A DNA stretch of 64,000 nt from assembly GCF_019279795.1 (NCBI RefSeq), contig NC_056745.1:507661579-507725578 (forward strand), written 5' to 3'. The notes below the pieces were generated by a model that ran no database searches, was not told the origin of the DNA, and was given only the letters and a program-made list of their open reading frames with translations. This DNA is from Protopterus annectens (lineage: Eukaryota; Chordata; Ceratodontiformes; Protopteridae). Below are positions 10,901 through 19,699 of the stretch, piece by piece. The translations under genes were made by a program, and so were the position numbers. Each line of letters opens with the position of its first letter. Positions within the stretch are counted from its first letter, which is position 1.

Positions 10901-11425
10901 GATAGAGCCTTAAAACAAGTTTTTGAAAGGTCTGCATGTCAATTAGATAATAACATGAGTAAAGTGAGAGGGAACAACAAATGTGGTAGATGTTCTACTT
11001 GTAATTTTGTAATGAAAACAGGGGGTAAAATTACAGTTAATTATACCAATATACTGATTAGGGGTAGATTTAACTGCCATTCAAGAAATGTAGTTTATTT
11101 AGCTAAGTGTGAATTATGTATGGCATTTTACGTGGGCAAGACGTGTAGAAAATTCAGGGACAGAATAAAAGAACATGTCCTTGATATACAACATCAAAAG
11201 CCCACGAATGCCTTAGTTAGACATATTATCACACATAAAGGTCACAAATTTTCTTTTTGTATAATAGAACAATTAGTACAAGATCAACAAGGAAGGTTAA
11301 CAGAGTACCACCTTGATGTATGTGAGCTCAAATGGCAACTAATATTAAATGCACATTTTCATCCAGGCCTTAATGAATTCATAACTATTAAACCTTATTT
11401 AAGGCTACAAAATATTTTAGGTTAA
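7766..11425 (+). CDS. Penelope-like reverse transcriptase with C-terminal GIY-YIG nuclease
   Basis: The frame is open for 1219 codons, but the first ~75 are antisense R-LINE flank, so the element's own start is downstream; the Met at 8321 is one candidate. Residues ~130-460 form an Asn/Asp-rich acidic region I cannot assign. The RT follows: FGIPKVHKG near 675; motif A as TIDVVNLFSVIPH with Asp near 741; motif B GVAMGAACNY near 800; motif C RFLDDIFIIW near 835. A CGRCSTC Cys cluster near 1080 precedes the GIY-YIG domain from about 1108 (VVYLAKCELC, FYVGKT, FRDRIKEH, GLNEF). PLEs prime reverse transcription at nicks or telomere-like ends. The absence of stops or frameshifts implies a young copy. 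Confidence 0.88.
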   Translation: MYIHLLNQATLPLDLFLLNLRAHSLFSISCGRCAESSTTPFCEIFSSAISCMSSIALSYGNSLVYHSTTLTVSVLLTFLVTTKKKQQKKKQQTNKKVFWIHDNSTCDIDCAVCLTSGAKKLPGRVYSSCSITPLRNNLLYDSDNVVDIEVSVFEEVTNDDDVDVNLVCDDFSKRGIDDETVCCSVMKENDTFNSNASFNAMMEHCDHMGYDMDSSQINDNMFSNNGDFNRLIDGDVVNCLSIYNKDINLTQTTVLQVTDVLFSVHVESENTMVDTTYKQSIVANSCNNNVLNSSKLPYRTDSLNINAVNDLSKRMVCGINEGVNNSFHNTCYNNVQEDDLQVIGNNLVDATHPDNDDRILMEMTIHDIENLNETHSVFNSKINEYNGQQVMLTTGLYSNDQYINEETEFEERNGSELIEGVNDDNNDLINIHGHEGSDDFCQNVLTDEPITSLSNPTIIFNISKDFKLYNYSSFEFNTQHVDILSKGFNFVPCRRGNVAETLKDLKLFTRKLNLLAYFGFEKRDEYSIRPVKLHKPSYFTPPYNNLVHIFENLCEQEIRQLYKISNVTHYNNLKKENIESIEYICSNKNIRVMKPDKGNGAVITDKIDYDNEMLIMLSKDNYVEVSINEIHLAYHKIDMTLEDTLFQGQINEEEYFFMLNKHPVISGIFGIPKVHKGLDNVRFRPTVDGKRSKVSFISQYLDIKLKNGLEKFPYISKDSWHFLDKIRNYTILEKFLFLTIDVVNLFSVIPHEIGLEWLEEQLLVTGVYDQDEINLYVRLMELVLNNNFIFFEGYKFRQKTGVAMGAACNYIMAYWENRYIFNSEYRSSIKVYTRFLDDIFIIWQGEKEDIEKFIAYINRTVWFLNFTYEIGEEEISYLDVNLMYNKDKKQISSKIFRKPTFSNSYLHYDSWHPEHQKKSIVKGQLIRAARMVSEEADFFKEIDFMLKLFMNRGYPPLFCEEIKKEILTKRINGCIQPILNSSHSVINNSNSIRYDLREDHILYVVTYNADTDGIIRIIEKNWKSFTKLKEFQGFISRKPKFVFRKDRALKQVFERSACQLDNNMSKVRGNNKCGRCSTCNFVMKTGGKITVNYTNILIRGRFNCHSRNVVYLAKCELCMAFYVGKTCRKFRDRIKEHVLDIQHQKPTNALVRHIITHKGHKFSFCIIEQLVQDQQGRLTEYHLDVCELKWQLILNAHFHPGLNEFITIKPYLRLQNILG

Positions 11426-11917
11426 TGTTATACCATTTGGGCAGGATTCAATAGGTTAAGGTTCTAATTATACAACGGCCTAGATGGTCATTATTTTTGT
11501 ATTATTATTTCATCAATAGATTATCAAGAATACACACCAGATTTTAATTGTATTATATGTAGTCACAATTTTCATGTATCATATTGTAAATGTTTATATA
11601 ACATTCTACATGAACCATGTAAAAAATATATAGGGGTTATTTTTAGTGTAGGCACATTTTTTATAATGTTTAGAAATTTTGTAAACAATATGTATTTTTA
11701 ATTTTACATACAATATATTATGTACATATTGTTTAAGAATATTATACATTTTTATTTCACTTTTATCATTTCTGCACTTGTTATATCTTATTCTCTTTCT
11801 TCTTTTTTTCTTTGTTTTTAGTTTGCACTGAGTGTAATAGCCAAGTGTAATTAATTAACTAATTTACTAATTTATTAAATTACTAATTGTTTAATGAAAG
11901 CATGTATAAATTGAGTT
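11426..11917 (+). other. PLE1 3' UTR
   Basis: AT-rich non-coding stretch between the PLE1 stop codon and the hammerhead motif. I see no gene in it; runs of TTAATTAA-like and TTTTTT sequence dominate. Confidence 0.6.
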
Positions 11918-11972
11918 AGCTCCAACACTCTGAAGAAGTCTACAGGACGAAACCTAGGTCAGTGTTGGAGCT
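11918..11972 (+). ncRNA. Hammerhead ribozyme motif in PLE1 terminus
   Basis: The three-way hammerhead core is complete. Stem I: AGCTCCAACACT (11918-11929) pairs perfectly with AGTGTTGGAGCT (11961-11972). Core CTGAAGA (11930-11936) fits CUGANGA. Stem II is short (GTC...GAC, 11938-11948). GAAA is at 11949-11952. Stem III is minimal (A-CC / GG-T with loop TA), followed by the cleavage-site C at 11960. A minimal stem III is typical of hammerheads described in Penelope-like elements. Expected role: self-cleavage of the transcript at the terminal repeat. Confidence 0.8.
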
Positions 11973-12035
11973 GTTGTTGTGCTGCTGTATTAAAATCCTT
12001 TTGGTGTACTTCGTGTCTTCGTGGAGTGGTATTTA

Positions 12036-12952
12036 GTCGGGTTCTGGTTATCTGGTTTCTTGTTCCTTCCCTTCCTGTGAAACTCCAACTGAACTTTTGT
12101 ACTATTTCCTACAGAAGGTTCCATAGTACTTTCATGTGGCAACTGATCAGATGCTTCATGTTCCATCTGTTTATCCTTGATTTTTGGACTCACTGTTTCA
12201 TTATGCTGTGACATTACCAGTGTTGGATTTTCTAAACTAAACCTTCACTTCACAAATAATCCAAAACATCAGTTACTATTTCTTTAAGTTCTTCATTACT
12301 AATCATCTTTTCTACTTCCCCACCCTTTATTTTCTTATATTTTTGTATTGTAAAATTTTCCATATACCTTTGTCTGTATTTCTCTTTAAATATCTTTGGT
12401 GCTGCATTTTTTTATATTGATTAGTCTTGCTTTCTCATTTTCATAAATATTGCAGCATATTAAATCTTTTTTTCCCCATGTCCATATTTCTTCAGGTGTC
12501 TTCCACTTCACCTGTCTCTCCTTACTTTAGGGACTTGTTCTATCATTTTGTGACATAACCAGTGTTAGACTTTCTACACTAAATCCTTCACTTTGAAGGT
12601 ATTCCATAACTCCATCTTTACTAATCTTCTGTTCTACACTCCTCCTTTGTGATCTTATTCTTTATATTGCAAAATTTTCCATTTCTGGGTGCCTTTGCAT
12701 TTTATTTTCTTCAAATATCTTTGGGGCTGCTTTTTTTGTACTGATTAGTTTGGCTTTCTCCTTTGCATACATACTGAACCGTATCAGAGCTCTCTCTCTT
12801 TCCCACGTCCAGGTTTCTTTTTTATACCTTTCAAAACTCTAGGTAGGTATTGTTCTTTATATTTCTGCACTTCCTCAGTCATTTATTTTTCCAAATGGGC
12901 TTAAAGTTCCTTAATCTACATACTATTTTTCAAGAATCTATTGTAGTAATGA
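12036..12952 (-). pseudogene. R-LINE polymerase, N-terminal fragment with internal duplication
   Basis: The 5' portion of R-LINE, beyond PLE1. Minus-strand reading gives WTWERERALIRFSMYAKEKA-like and WTWGKKDLICCNIYENEKA-like segments, each followed by KxISK-type motifs and then SLTLVMSQ / NPTLVMSQHNETVSPKIKD. The two segments are copies of one unit (see the duplication entry). Frameshifts and stops are frequent. The clade is uncertain. Confidence 0.45.
12210..12840 (-). repeat. Tandem duplication, two ~320-bp units within R-LINE
   Basis: Unit 1 (about 12210-12535) and unit 2 (about 12548-12840) share, in order, TGTGACAT(T/A)ACCAGTGTT, TTTCTA(A/C)ACTAAA, CTTACTAATC-type, TTGTAAAATTTTCCAT / TTGCAAAATTTTCCAT, AAATATCTTTGG(T/G)GCTGC and CTGATTAGT-type blocks. 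They encode the same protein segment twice, so a domain of the element, not random sequence, was duplicated. Divergence is considerable. Confidence 0.65.
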
Positions 12953-12954
12953 AA

Positions 12955-13375
12955 ATGAAGTTATGTACTTACCATACTTACCATAACATTCCATCTGTGC
13001 TGTCCATTTTCATTCTTCCTCAACTAATGGTGATCGGATCTGATCCTTGGATCTGACTCGGACGTTTTACTAGCTTGTGGCCTCTAACAAACTCTCGAGC
13101 TCCTTCCCCACCCATAATGTACCAGCCCTAACATCCCTCAGATCTTGTTTGCAGCTTGACAGAAAGACTATAAAAGAAATATCATAACTGAAGTTCAATA
13201 CAAAGGACATGGGTGTCCTTGACATATCCCGTTCTTCCAGAAGTCAGTTAAGAAAAAGGGTGGTGGGTGAGGAGTTGGGGAAGAATGAAAATGGATGACA
13301 CAAATGGAATGTTATGGTAAGTAAATAACGTCTACATCTGATGTTGTCAATTTTCATTCATCCCTCAACTAATGA
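12955..13375 (-). repeat. DIRS-A copy A1: left ITR and internal complementary region
   Basis: The left ITR starts around 12955 (TTATGTACTTACCATA, GTTCCATCTG-like core, then TCGGATCTGATCC and CTCGAGCTCC) and runs to about 13160. At 13260-13375 the ICR contains the reverse complement of the ITR start (GGAATGTTATGGTAAGTA) fused to the opposite ITR start (CATCTGATGTTGTCAATTTTC). This is the DIRS arrangement in which the ICR matches both termini. Confidence 0.7.
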
Positions 13376-13439
13376 GACAGAGTCCCCAGCTACCTAAAAT
13401 CTTGGGTAGACTCTAAGGAAGGATATTCCTGAGTATGGT

Positions 13440-14010
13440 TGAGCCAAAGACTGCTCTTCCCCTCAAGACCAGATCTAGTATACACCCCACTTCGTAAATG
13501 TTGGGAAGAATACTGGCAAGTTAATGGATTGGTTAAAACCGGATTCTAATACTACCTTAAGAAGGAAGGAAGCATTGGCAAGTAACATGACCCTATCATT
13601 ATGAAAAACCAAATGTGGAGGCTTAGAAGACAATGCTTGAAGTTCTGAAATTCTTCTAGCAGATGTAATTGCTACAAAAAATAAAGTTTTCCAGGTCAAA
13701 CATTTTTGATTACATGTAGCTGCAGGTTCAAAGGGAAAATGCATTAAGGCTTAGAATACCAAATTTAAATCCCATGGTGACACAGGGTCTTTAAAAGGAG
13801 ATCTTAGCAGAGGAGTACTTGAACTTTAGTAGTGGATGAACGAGCACCCTCAAACTCACTAAATATTCAAGAACAGGGTAAACTGGAGCTGAGAAGGGAT
13901 CTATTTGATTCTGCTCTACCCAAAAAACGAACCTTCTCTACTCCTATAAGGTTTCCTAGTAGAAGGTTTACGGGAAGATAAAAGTATAGAATGGACAGGA
14001 GAAGAGAGCA
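13440..14010 (-). pseudogene. DIRS-A A1 tyrosine recombinase, N-terminal half
   Basis: The DIRS tyrosine recombinase inserts the circular DNA copy. The segment FLTWKTLFFVAITSARRISELQAL-like (13620-13740; catalytic Arg in SARRIS) is readable. The C-terminal half with the HxxR box and nucleophilic Tyr is missing: sequence near 13485 jumps to the distal end of the recombinase (CTCTTCCCCTC...), showing an internal deletion of about 400 bp compared with copy A5. Confidence 0.65.
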
Positions 14011-14025
14011 TCAGTTGCCTGACTA

Positions 14026-14880
14026 TTAATGAAACAGGAGAAACCACGCTCTTAGTCTGAGATCTGAAATATCCGGGTGAACTATGCCTGCCGGGTAAGA
14101 CAGCAAGTCTGGAACTGGATCCAAAATCCAAGGTGGCTGTAACAGATAAGGCCAAAGGCATGGAAACAAAATCTGTTGAGGCCAGTAAGATGCAAGGAGG
14201 ATGACCTTCGTCTTCAACATGGCTGCTTTCTGAAGGAATTTGGGTAATGGAGTTGGAAGATAAGCATATAGAAGACCAGGGGACCACGCATGGAGTAGAG
14301 AGTCCCTCTGAAAGTACCCTGGTGGAGGAAAATCAGGGCAAAGAAGCTGCTTGCACTGGTTGTTTAGGGGAGATGCAAAAATACTGCAGCAAGTCTGGCC
14401 CAACTGAATGAAAATAGTTTCCATCACTTTGCTGTTGAGAGACCACTTGTGTAGTAGTAAGATGGACCTGCTGAGTTTGTCCGATACATCACTGGACTTC
14501 CCCAGAAAATGAGAGTTGCTATTATAAAGCAGTTGGAAGACATCACCCATTGCCACACTCTGAGGGCTTTCTCAACATAAGGGATAAGATCGGGTTCCCC
14601 CTTGCTTGTTGATGTACCAAACTACTGACATGCTGTCTGACTGGACTGCAATAGTTCCCAGAGGGAGACAAGGTTTTGGAATGCTAAAAGCAAATCTATC
14701 ATCTCCAGAACACTGATATGCGTGGGACCAAGTGTCATGGACTTTCTTCACAAGAAAATCACCACCAATCTGGGAAGAGTTTGTGGTCACTATGGCCTTG
14801 GGCTGAGTCATGATGAAAGGACGACCTTTAACAGCTGCTCTGACTGCATCTGCTAGGAAAGGCATCATTTGCATGCCTGG
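14026..14880 (-). pseudogene. DIRS-A A1 RNase H and methyltransferase-like region
   Basis: At 14572-14874 the RNase H is readable as AVKGRPF...TTNSSQIGGD, MSVVWYINKQGGTRSYPL and other DIRS-typical blocks. At about 14200-14400 the methyltransferase-like domain reads IFASPLNNQCKQLLCP, LHAWSPGLLYAYLPTPLPKF and KVILLASYWPQQ, matching the DLFAS...YAFPP...LIAPxWP pattern that follows RNase H in DIRS elements. Frameshifts separate the blocks. Confidence 0.65.
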
Positions 14881-15377
14881 GTTATTCGTATTTTTTTGTA
14901 GACATGGATGGAGAAAGCATTGACCATTGCGTTGCTAGCATCCACTGAAGAATTCTCATGTGGAATCTTGCTATAGGGACAAATTACTGCTGCTGACACT
15001 GATCCCAGGGATTGCAGAATTAAGTGGGTTGAAGTTCTGGTACTGCAAAATATTTTCCTGACCTGCATCCTTATTGTCTGCACTTTCAATAGAAGAGAAA
15101 ATACGCTAGGTACTGTTTTGAACACTGCTCCAATGAATTCTAATGTCTGGGTTGGCTGCAGATGTGGCTTGTTGTAATTCATGGTTATTCCAAGACGGGA
15201 ACAGTCTGTAACACCTGATCCTAAACTTCTATCAGTCGATGCCTGGTCGGGGCAGTAATGAGCCAGTTGTCTAAATATGGAAATACATGGAATCCTTAGT
15301 CTCGAGTGAGTTGCAGCCACTGCCATGCGCCTGAACACCTTGGGGGCTGTGATAAGGCCAAAGGGCAGTGCTCTCAA
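14865..15377 (-). pseudogene. DIRS-A A1 reverse transcriptase, 3' part
   Basis: RT palm region: QLRALPFGLITAPKVF at 15330-15377, a LAHYC-containing degenerate copy of the YLDDWL active site near 15250, and the thumb and connection segments PTQTLEFIGA near 15130. The frame breaks at the boundary with the LINE tail at 15378. The upstream RT continues at 18958. About 35-40 residues (between the DDWV and LRALPFGL blocks) are missing between the two parts. Confidence 0.7.
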
Positions 15378-15598
15378 CTGAATATTTTATTTATTTTTAT
15401 TTTACATTTGTTAACTGGGATGGTCCGACTGGACAAGGTCCATTTACAGCGGAGGCCCTGGGAGAAAGCTCCACTTAATACAACAGACAATGATAATAAT
15501 ACATAAGGTAAAGTAAAGACTTTGTTATTGAGCAGTATTTTGTGCATAATAGAACAATACGCAAAGATCATATGAGCAATATATACAAGTGAACATTA
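15378..15598 (-). mobile_element. 3' tail of an L2/CR1-like LINE (D-LINE)
   Basis: The tail reads, on the minus strand, CTTTCTCCC-GGCCTCCGCTG, then TTAACAAATGTAAAATAAA and short ATAAA repeats. The same order ends the plus-strand D-LINE at 40360-40457. It abuts the 3' end of CR1-b (CCTATGAA) directly. Either D-LINE and CR1-b inserted at one site, or a template switch joined the two RNAs. Confidence 0.6.
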
Positions 15599-15701
15599 AG
15601 TTCATAGGTTTATACTAGGCTATCTGCCCTAAGGCATTTATAAGCCTAGCCCAAAGTTTTGGGGCTTACGCCACCCCTTATATGAAAAAATACTGTGCCC
15701 A

Positions 15702-18483
15702 TTAGTTTGTTGTGCCTCTGTCCAGCAGTGACACAGAGATGATTCCCGGGGTAAACCTACGATCTCCCATCCACAGGTCAAGATTTCTCTTGAACAGAGC
15801 CAGCGAGGTGCTCTGCCTCACATGGACCAGGATTTTATTCCACAGCATAAGGAGTCTCTGAGTGATAAATCTATGCCTCCAGCATGTCCTATTTGTATCC
15901 GTGCTAAGGTTTAAGTCGCTTGCTCTAGTGGTTTTGGTGGATTTGGATTTTTTGAGGTGGAGCATGTCCATTAATTCCGGGTTGGACATGGCCTTGTATG
16001 TCAGGCACATGTCACCTTTGAGCAGACGGTATGCGACTGAATAGAGCTGGAGATTCTTCAATCTGGCAGCATAGGATAGATTTTTGAGTCCCTTTATCTT
16101 TTTGGTGAGGAACTTTTGGGGTCTCTCCAATTGCGGCAGATGTCGGGTGAGATACATCCCGAATGGGGCATTGTACTCGATCATTGGTCTGATAATTGAA
16201 GAGTACAGGGGAACAATGACCTCACTAGATCTGGATGTGAATCCCTTCATGATCAGGTGGGCAATGTAGAAGGTCTTTCTAACCACTTTAGCAACGTGAG
16301 TGTCAAAAGAAAGGCCACTGTCAACCTGGGTCCCCAGGTCCCAGATAACCTCTTCTGTGCTTAGTGGATTGCCACCTATATGGTAGCTTGGGGTTACCTT
16401 GTTTTTCCCGAAGCGTATGACTATACATTTTTTGGCGTTTAACTTCAGGCCATAGCTCTGGCACCAGCTATCTGTTTCCGTGAGTCCCTTCTGAAGGATA
16501 TCCGTGTCCGATGCACTTTCCACTATGGCGCCCAGTTTGCAGTCGTCTGCAAACTTTGTCAGCCAAAGTCCTCCCATGTTGGCCTGTACTTCTGAGAAGA
16601 AGATACCAAACAATAGGGGGCCAAGGACCGATCCCTGTGGGACACCACTTGTGACCGGCTTGGAGTCTGACATAGCGCCAGCAACTCTAACCCTGTGGGT
16701 TCTGTCCTTAAGCCAGTTTGCAACCCATCTTGTGACATATGGGTTTACATTTAAGCTGGTAAGTTTTTCTACAATACCGAGTGGGTATTGTGTCGAAAGC
16801 CTTTGCAAGGTCAAGGTAGGCTGTATGGACTGCCTTTCCTCATCAATGGCCTTGGTGACTGTTTCAAGAAGTCGACCAAGTTCAAAAGGCATGATCTGCC
16901 CTTGACGAAGCCAAACTGGGTCGGGTCCAATGTCTGCAAGTCCCTATATCTTTGTTTATGAGCTCCATTATGATCCTCTCCATAGCTTTGCAGACTAGAC
17001 TTGTTAAGCTTATGGGGCAGTAATTACCAGGGTCCGTAGAGGCACCGCCTTTGTGGAGTGGGACCACAGCTGCCGTACGCCACTCCTTGGGCACGTATCC
17101 TGTGGTAAGGCTGAGATTAAACAGCTGCCTTATGTGCGGGTTTAATTCCTCATTTAGCTCGTGTAGCACACAGCCGGGGACACCATCCGGTCCCATTGAT
17201 GCTGTGTTTTTAGCTTTAGAGAGAGCAGCTTTCACCTGCGCATTTGAGATGTCTGGGAGGCTACACTCCGCTGGGATAGTTATCTCTCCTTTAGGGGTGA
17301 AGTTTGCACTGAACCTGTCTGCCAGTATGTTGGCAATGTCTGTGGGTTCAGTGATTTTTGTATCATTTTGGACTAATTCTGAGCATATCTGGGAGTTTCC
17401 ACCCAGGTTCCTAACATAGCTGAAAAAGGCCTTATGATTGTCCTTTGAATCCATGGCAATTTTTCTCTCAAAATTGGCCTTAGTTGATTTTATGAGTGCT
17501 TGTATTTTTTTACTAATAATGATCAGGGGTGACTTCCCTTTTATGGATTTTGTTCTATCATGTAATAGCTTGCTCCTCTTATTGTAAAGTTTGTTAATGG
17601 CTGGGGTCCACCAGACTGGACGTTTGCCCTTTGTGGAAAGAGTCTTGGTTTTATTTGGGATTGCCTGATCCATGCAGTCCTGGAAATGTTCATAGAAGGC
17701 ATTTGTAAGGGCTTCCGCAGCTTGGGTTGTGGTTTCCACTGGCTCAGGGGCCTTGAAGGATACCACACCAGTCTTGAGTAGTGTGAAGTTTGCTTTAGAG
17801 AAGTTCTTCACTGTGGTCTTTTTTGTTTTGGGTGGGGGCGGGATGTGGATTTCCAGTGAGATTAGTTTATGATCGGATCTCACCAATGAGGGATATACTT
17901 CCGGTGTGGAGCATTTTGTCCCCATGTTTGTGATAATGAGATCTAGTATATTTTCTCCTCTCGCGGGAACAGTGACTAGCTGTTCCATGGCATTTGAATT
18001 TATGAACTCCAGGAACCGTTGGGCTAGAAAGTTAGGGCTTGAGTAATGTTCCCAGTCTATATTCGGGTAGTTGAAGTCACCCAATATGATGGTGTTTGGA
18101 GATACATTTATACCCTCCAGTGTCTTCAGAAAGGCTGTGTGGGGTTCCTGAGTTTGAGAGGGTGGCCTGTAGCATGCTACAATTTGTAGAGCAGTTTTGC
18201 CTATGGTTAGTTGCACCTGGATGGTTTCCGAAGCTTCGTGCGTTGCCACCAACCTCGAGGTGTGGGTATCCTTTATGAATATGGATACACCCCCTCCTTT
18301 TGTGGTGTGGTCCGGGTTTTGGGGCCGAAACGCATGATATGAGGTAAAACCTAATAGTGCCGGGGTGCTCTCAGGAGCCTTGAACCAGGTTTCAGTTACA
18401 GCACAGACATCGATGTTCTCCATACTGAGAAGGGCCTCGAGTGCGTGCATTTTGAGATTTAGACTTCTGGCATTGAGCAGCAT
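15702..18483 (-). pseudogene. CR1-b ORF2: AP endonuclease plus reverse transcriptase, frameshifted
   Basis: Two long frames (18483-16882 and 16892-15702) make up a ~930-codon ORF2 that starts MLLNARSLN directly downstream of ORF1. Endonuclease: Asn in LLNARS, Glu in AVTETWF, GGGVSIFIK, ILGDFNYPNIDW and RSDHKLISLEIHI are all present. RT: VPLHKGG, LTSLVCKAMERIIM, GVPQGSVLGPLLFGIFF and LTKFADDCKLG. CR1-like thumb: LGTQVDSGLSFD and PLYSSIIRPMIEYN. The frame shifts two or three times between about 16760 and 16960, destroying RT motif A. The endonuclease alone could still be encoded. Confidence 0.85.
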
Positions 18484-18573
18484 TACCCTCAGTTTCTTCC
18501 CATTTTGTTTTCTAGGGTGGTAGGTTTAGAATTTGAGCCTTGCCTAAAAAGGCACTATGGGGTGGCAAGAGCC

Positions 18574-18957
18574 TTAGCCAATATCCGAATCCCAGGGTGA
18601 CAGGTGCAAGCCGTCCCTTGCGAAGCAGCGTGGCTTGTCAAGCATGTCATCCCAGGCAGACAGACACTGGATCCCCTTTGAATGACACCAGACATTAAGT
18701 CAATTGTTAAAGCTGATCATCTTGTCTCTATATTGTGGCATCATTCTTGGTGAAGGAAGGATACTGCTCAGGGTCAGGGTCATACCTGCCTGGGCTACAT
18801 AATCAGAGAGCTCCTCTATGTCTCTTTTCATGTAGTCCAGGGAGGTACGTCTCAGGTCGTTCACACCAGCATGGACAATGACTGTGTCATATTTGTACTT
18901 GCCGTGGAGTGACCAGAGTGCTTGTGGATCGCTTGTTCATCTTTATGTGATAGTGTG
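18574..18957 (-). pseudogene. CR1-b ORF1, C-terminal SGNH esterase-like part
   Basis: On the minus strand: VIVHAGVNDLRRTSLDYMKR near 18850-18910, AQAGMTLTLSSILPSP near 18770, then FARDGLHLSPWDSDIG and a stop at 18574. GVND and the DxxH block (DGLH) are two SGNH-hydrolase signatures. ORF1 ends about 90 bp before ORF2, the usual CR1 two-ORF order. The N-terminus is lost by truncation. Confidence 0.7.
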
Positions 18958-19690
18958 CACCCAGTCGTCCTTGCCCAAAAAGGGCAGAATGAACTGAACC
19001 ATGACCATTCAAGAATTGTGCATGTCAAACCGGCTTGCTCAATACACTAAGATCCAAAATTGGTCTCCAATCCCTTGTCTTTGGCACTAAAAAGAATCTT
19101 GAGAAATTCCCAGATTCTATCTGGTCTATTAGGACCACTTGGATGACTCTCTATTCTAGCAGCTTTTGGTATTCTAATGTTGCTGCTTTCCTCTGGATCA
19201 TCAGTAATTTTTCTGGATATTGGCAGAGGTAGGGAAGAGGTAATTACATAAGCTCTGGAAATAAGTCTCTGCACCCAGCTGTCTTTTGCTATACTTAGCC
19301 AAGCTCTCTAGTACAGAGTTATTTGACTCCCTACTGCCTCCAGAGGTAGGCAATCAGGCCTCCAATTCAGGAGTGCTGAAAGGGTCTGTCAGAAAAGAAT
19401 CTAAACCACTGGTTTTGCATACCTCCTCTGCGACAGGGGCATCATCTTCCATTATCGCTCCCCCTTTCCCTCTGGGGAACTTACCTCATATGTGTGTCCT
19501 GGAAAGGACCCCGAAAAGTTCTGAGCCACATTTTTCGACCTCCTCATTGATTCCTGGAAAAGTTCCTTTGAGGGGGTTGAAAAATGCACGGAATGTTTCC
19601 ATGTCTTGAGGATTCTACACTGATTTTTTCTAGTCCAGGCACCAGTGCATATTTCAGGATTGGGCACATTTTTATCCTGAGACTTGTGCA
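18958..19690 (-). pseudogene. DIRS-A A1, 5' part: reverse transcriptase N-terminus and gag end
   Basis: The resumed A1 reading gives ILPFLGKDDWV at 18960-19000, then LRSKIGLQ- and KILFSAKDKGLETNFGS-like RT fingers (19047-19160, antisense of CTTTGGCACTAAAAAG), and the gag C-terminal sequence at 19290-19620. The copy is cut at about 19690, next to a PLE tail, and its 5' ITR is absent. Confidence 0.65.
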
Positions 19691-19699
19691 CCCAGCTGT

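Larger units (their letters stand above)
7995..12035 (+). mobile_element. Penelope-like element PLE1, apparently complete ORF
   Basis: A plus-strand PLE inserted into the minus-strand R-LINE. The 5' boundary is placed at the A-rich stretch from about 8008 (AAAC/AAC runs), where R-LINE coding ceases. The 3' boundary lies past the hammerhead at 11918-11972, where R-LINE coding resumes. It contains a single long ORF with RT and GIY-YIG nuclease domains and an AT-rich 3' UTR (11426-11917). No second terminal repeat copy is obvious at the 5' end, so the 5' end may be truncated. Confidence 0.8.
15599..18957 (-). mobile_element. CR1-type LINE, copy CR1-b, 5'-truncated
   Basis: The second CR1 copy, same subfamily as CR1-a. 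It has a 3' UTR with CTAGGCTTATAAATGCC at 15600-15680, ORF2 (15702-18483) and the C-terminal part of ORF1 (18574 to about 18957). The 5' end is cut in the ORF1 esterase domain, where DIRS-A A1 sequence resumes. It is better preserved than CR1-a. Confidence 0.8.

Noticed and set aside
15702..18483. Intact CR1 ORF2
   Set aside because: Although two long frames overlap by a few bases, motif A and its neighbours need two or three frame changes, so it is not a single working gene.
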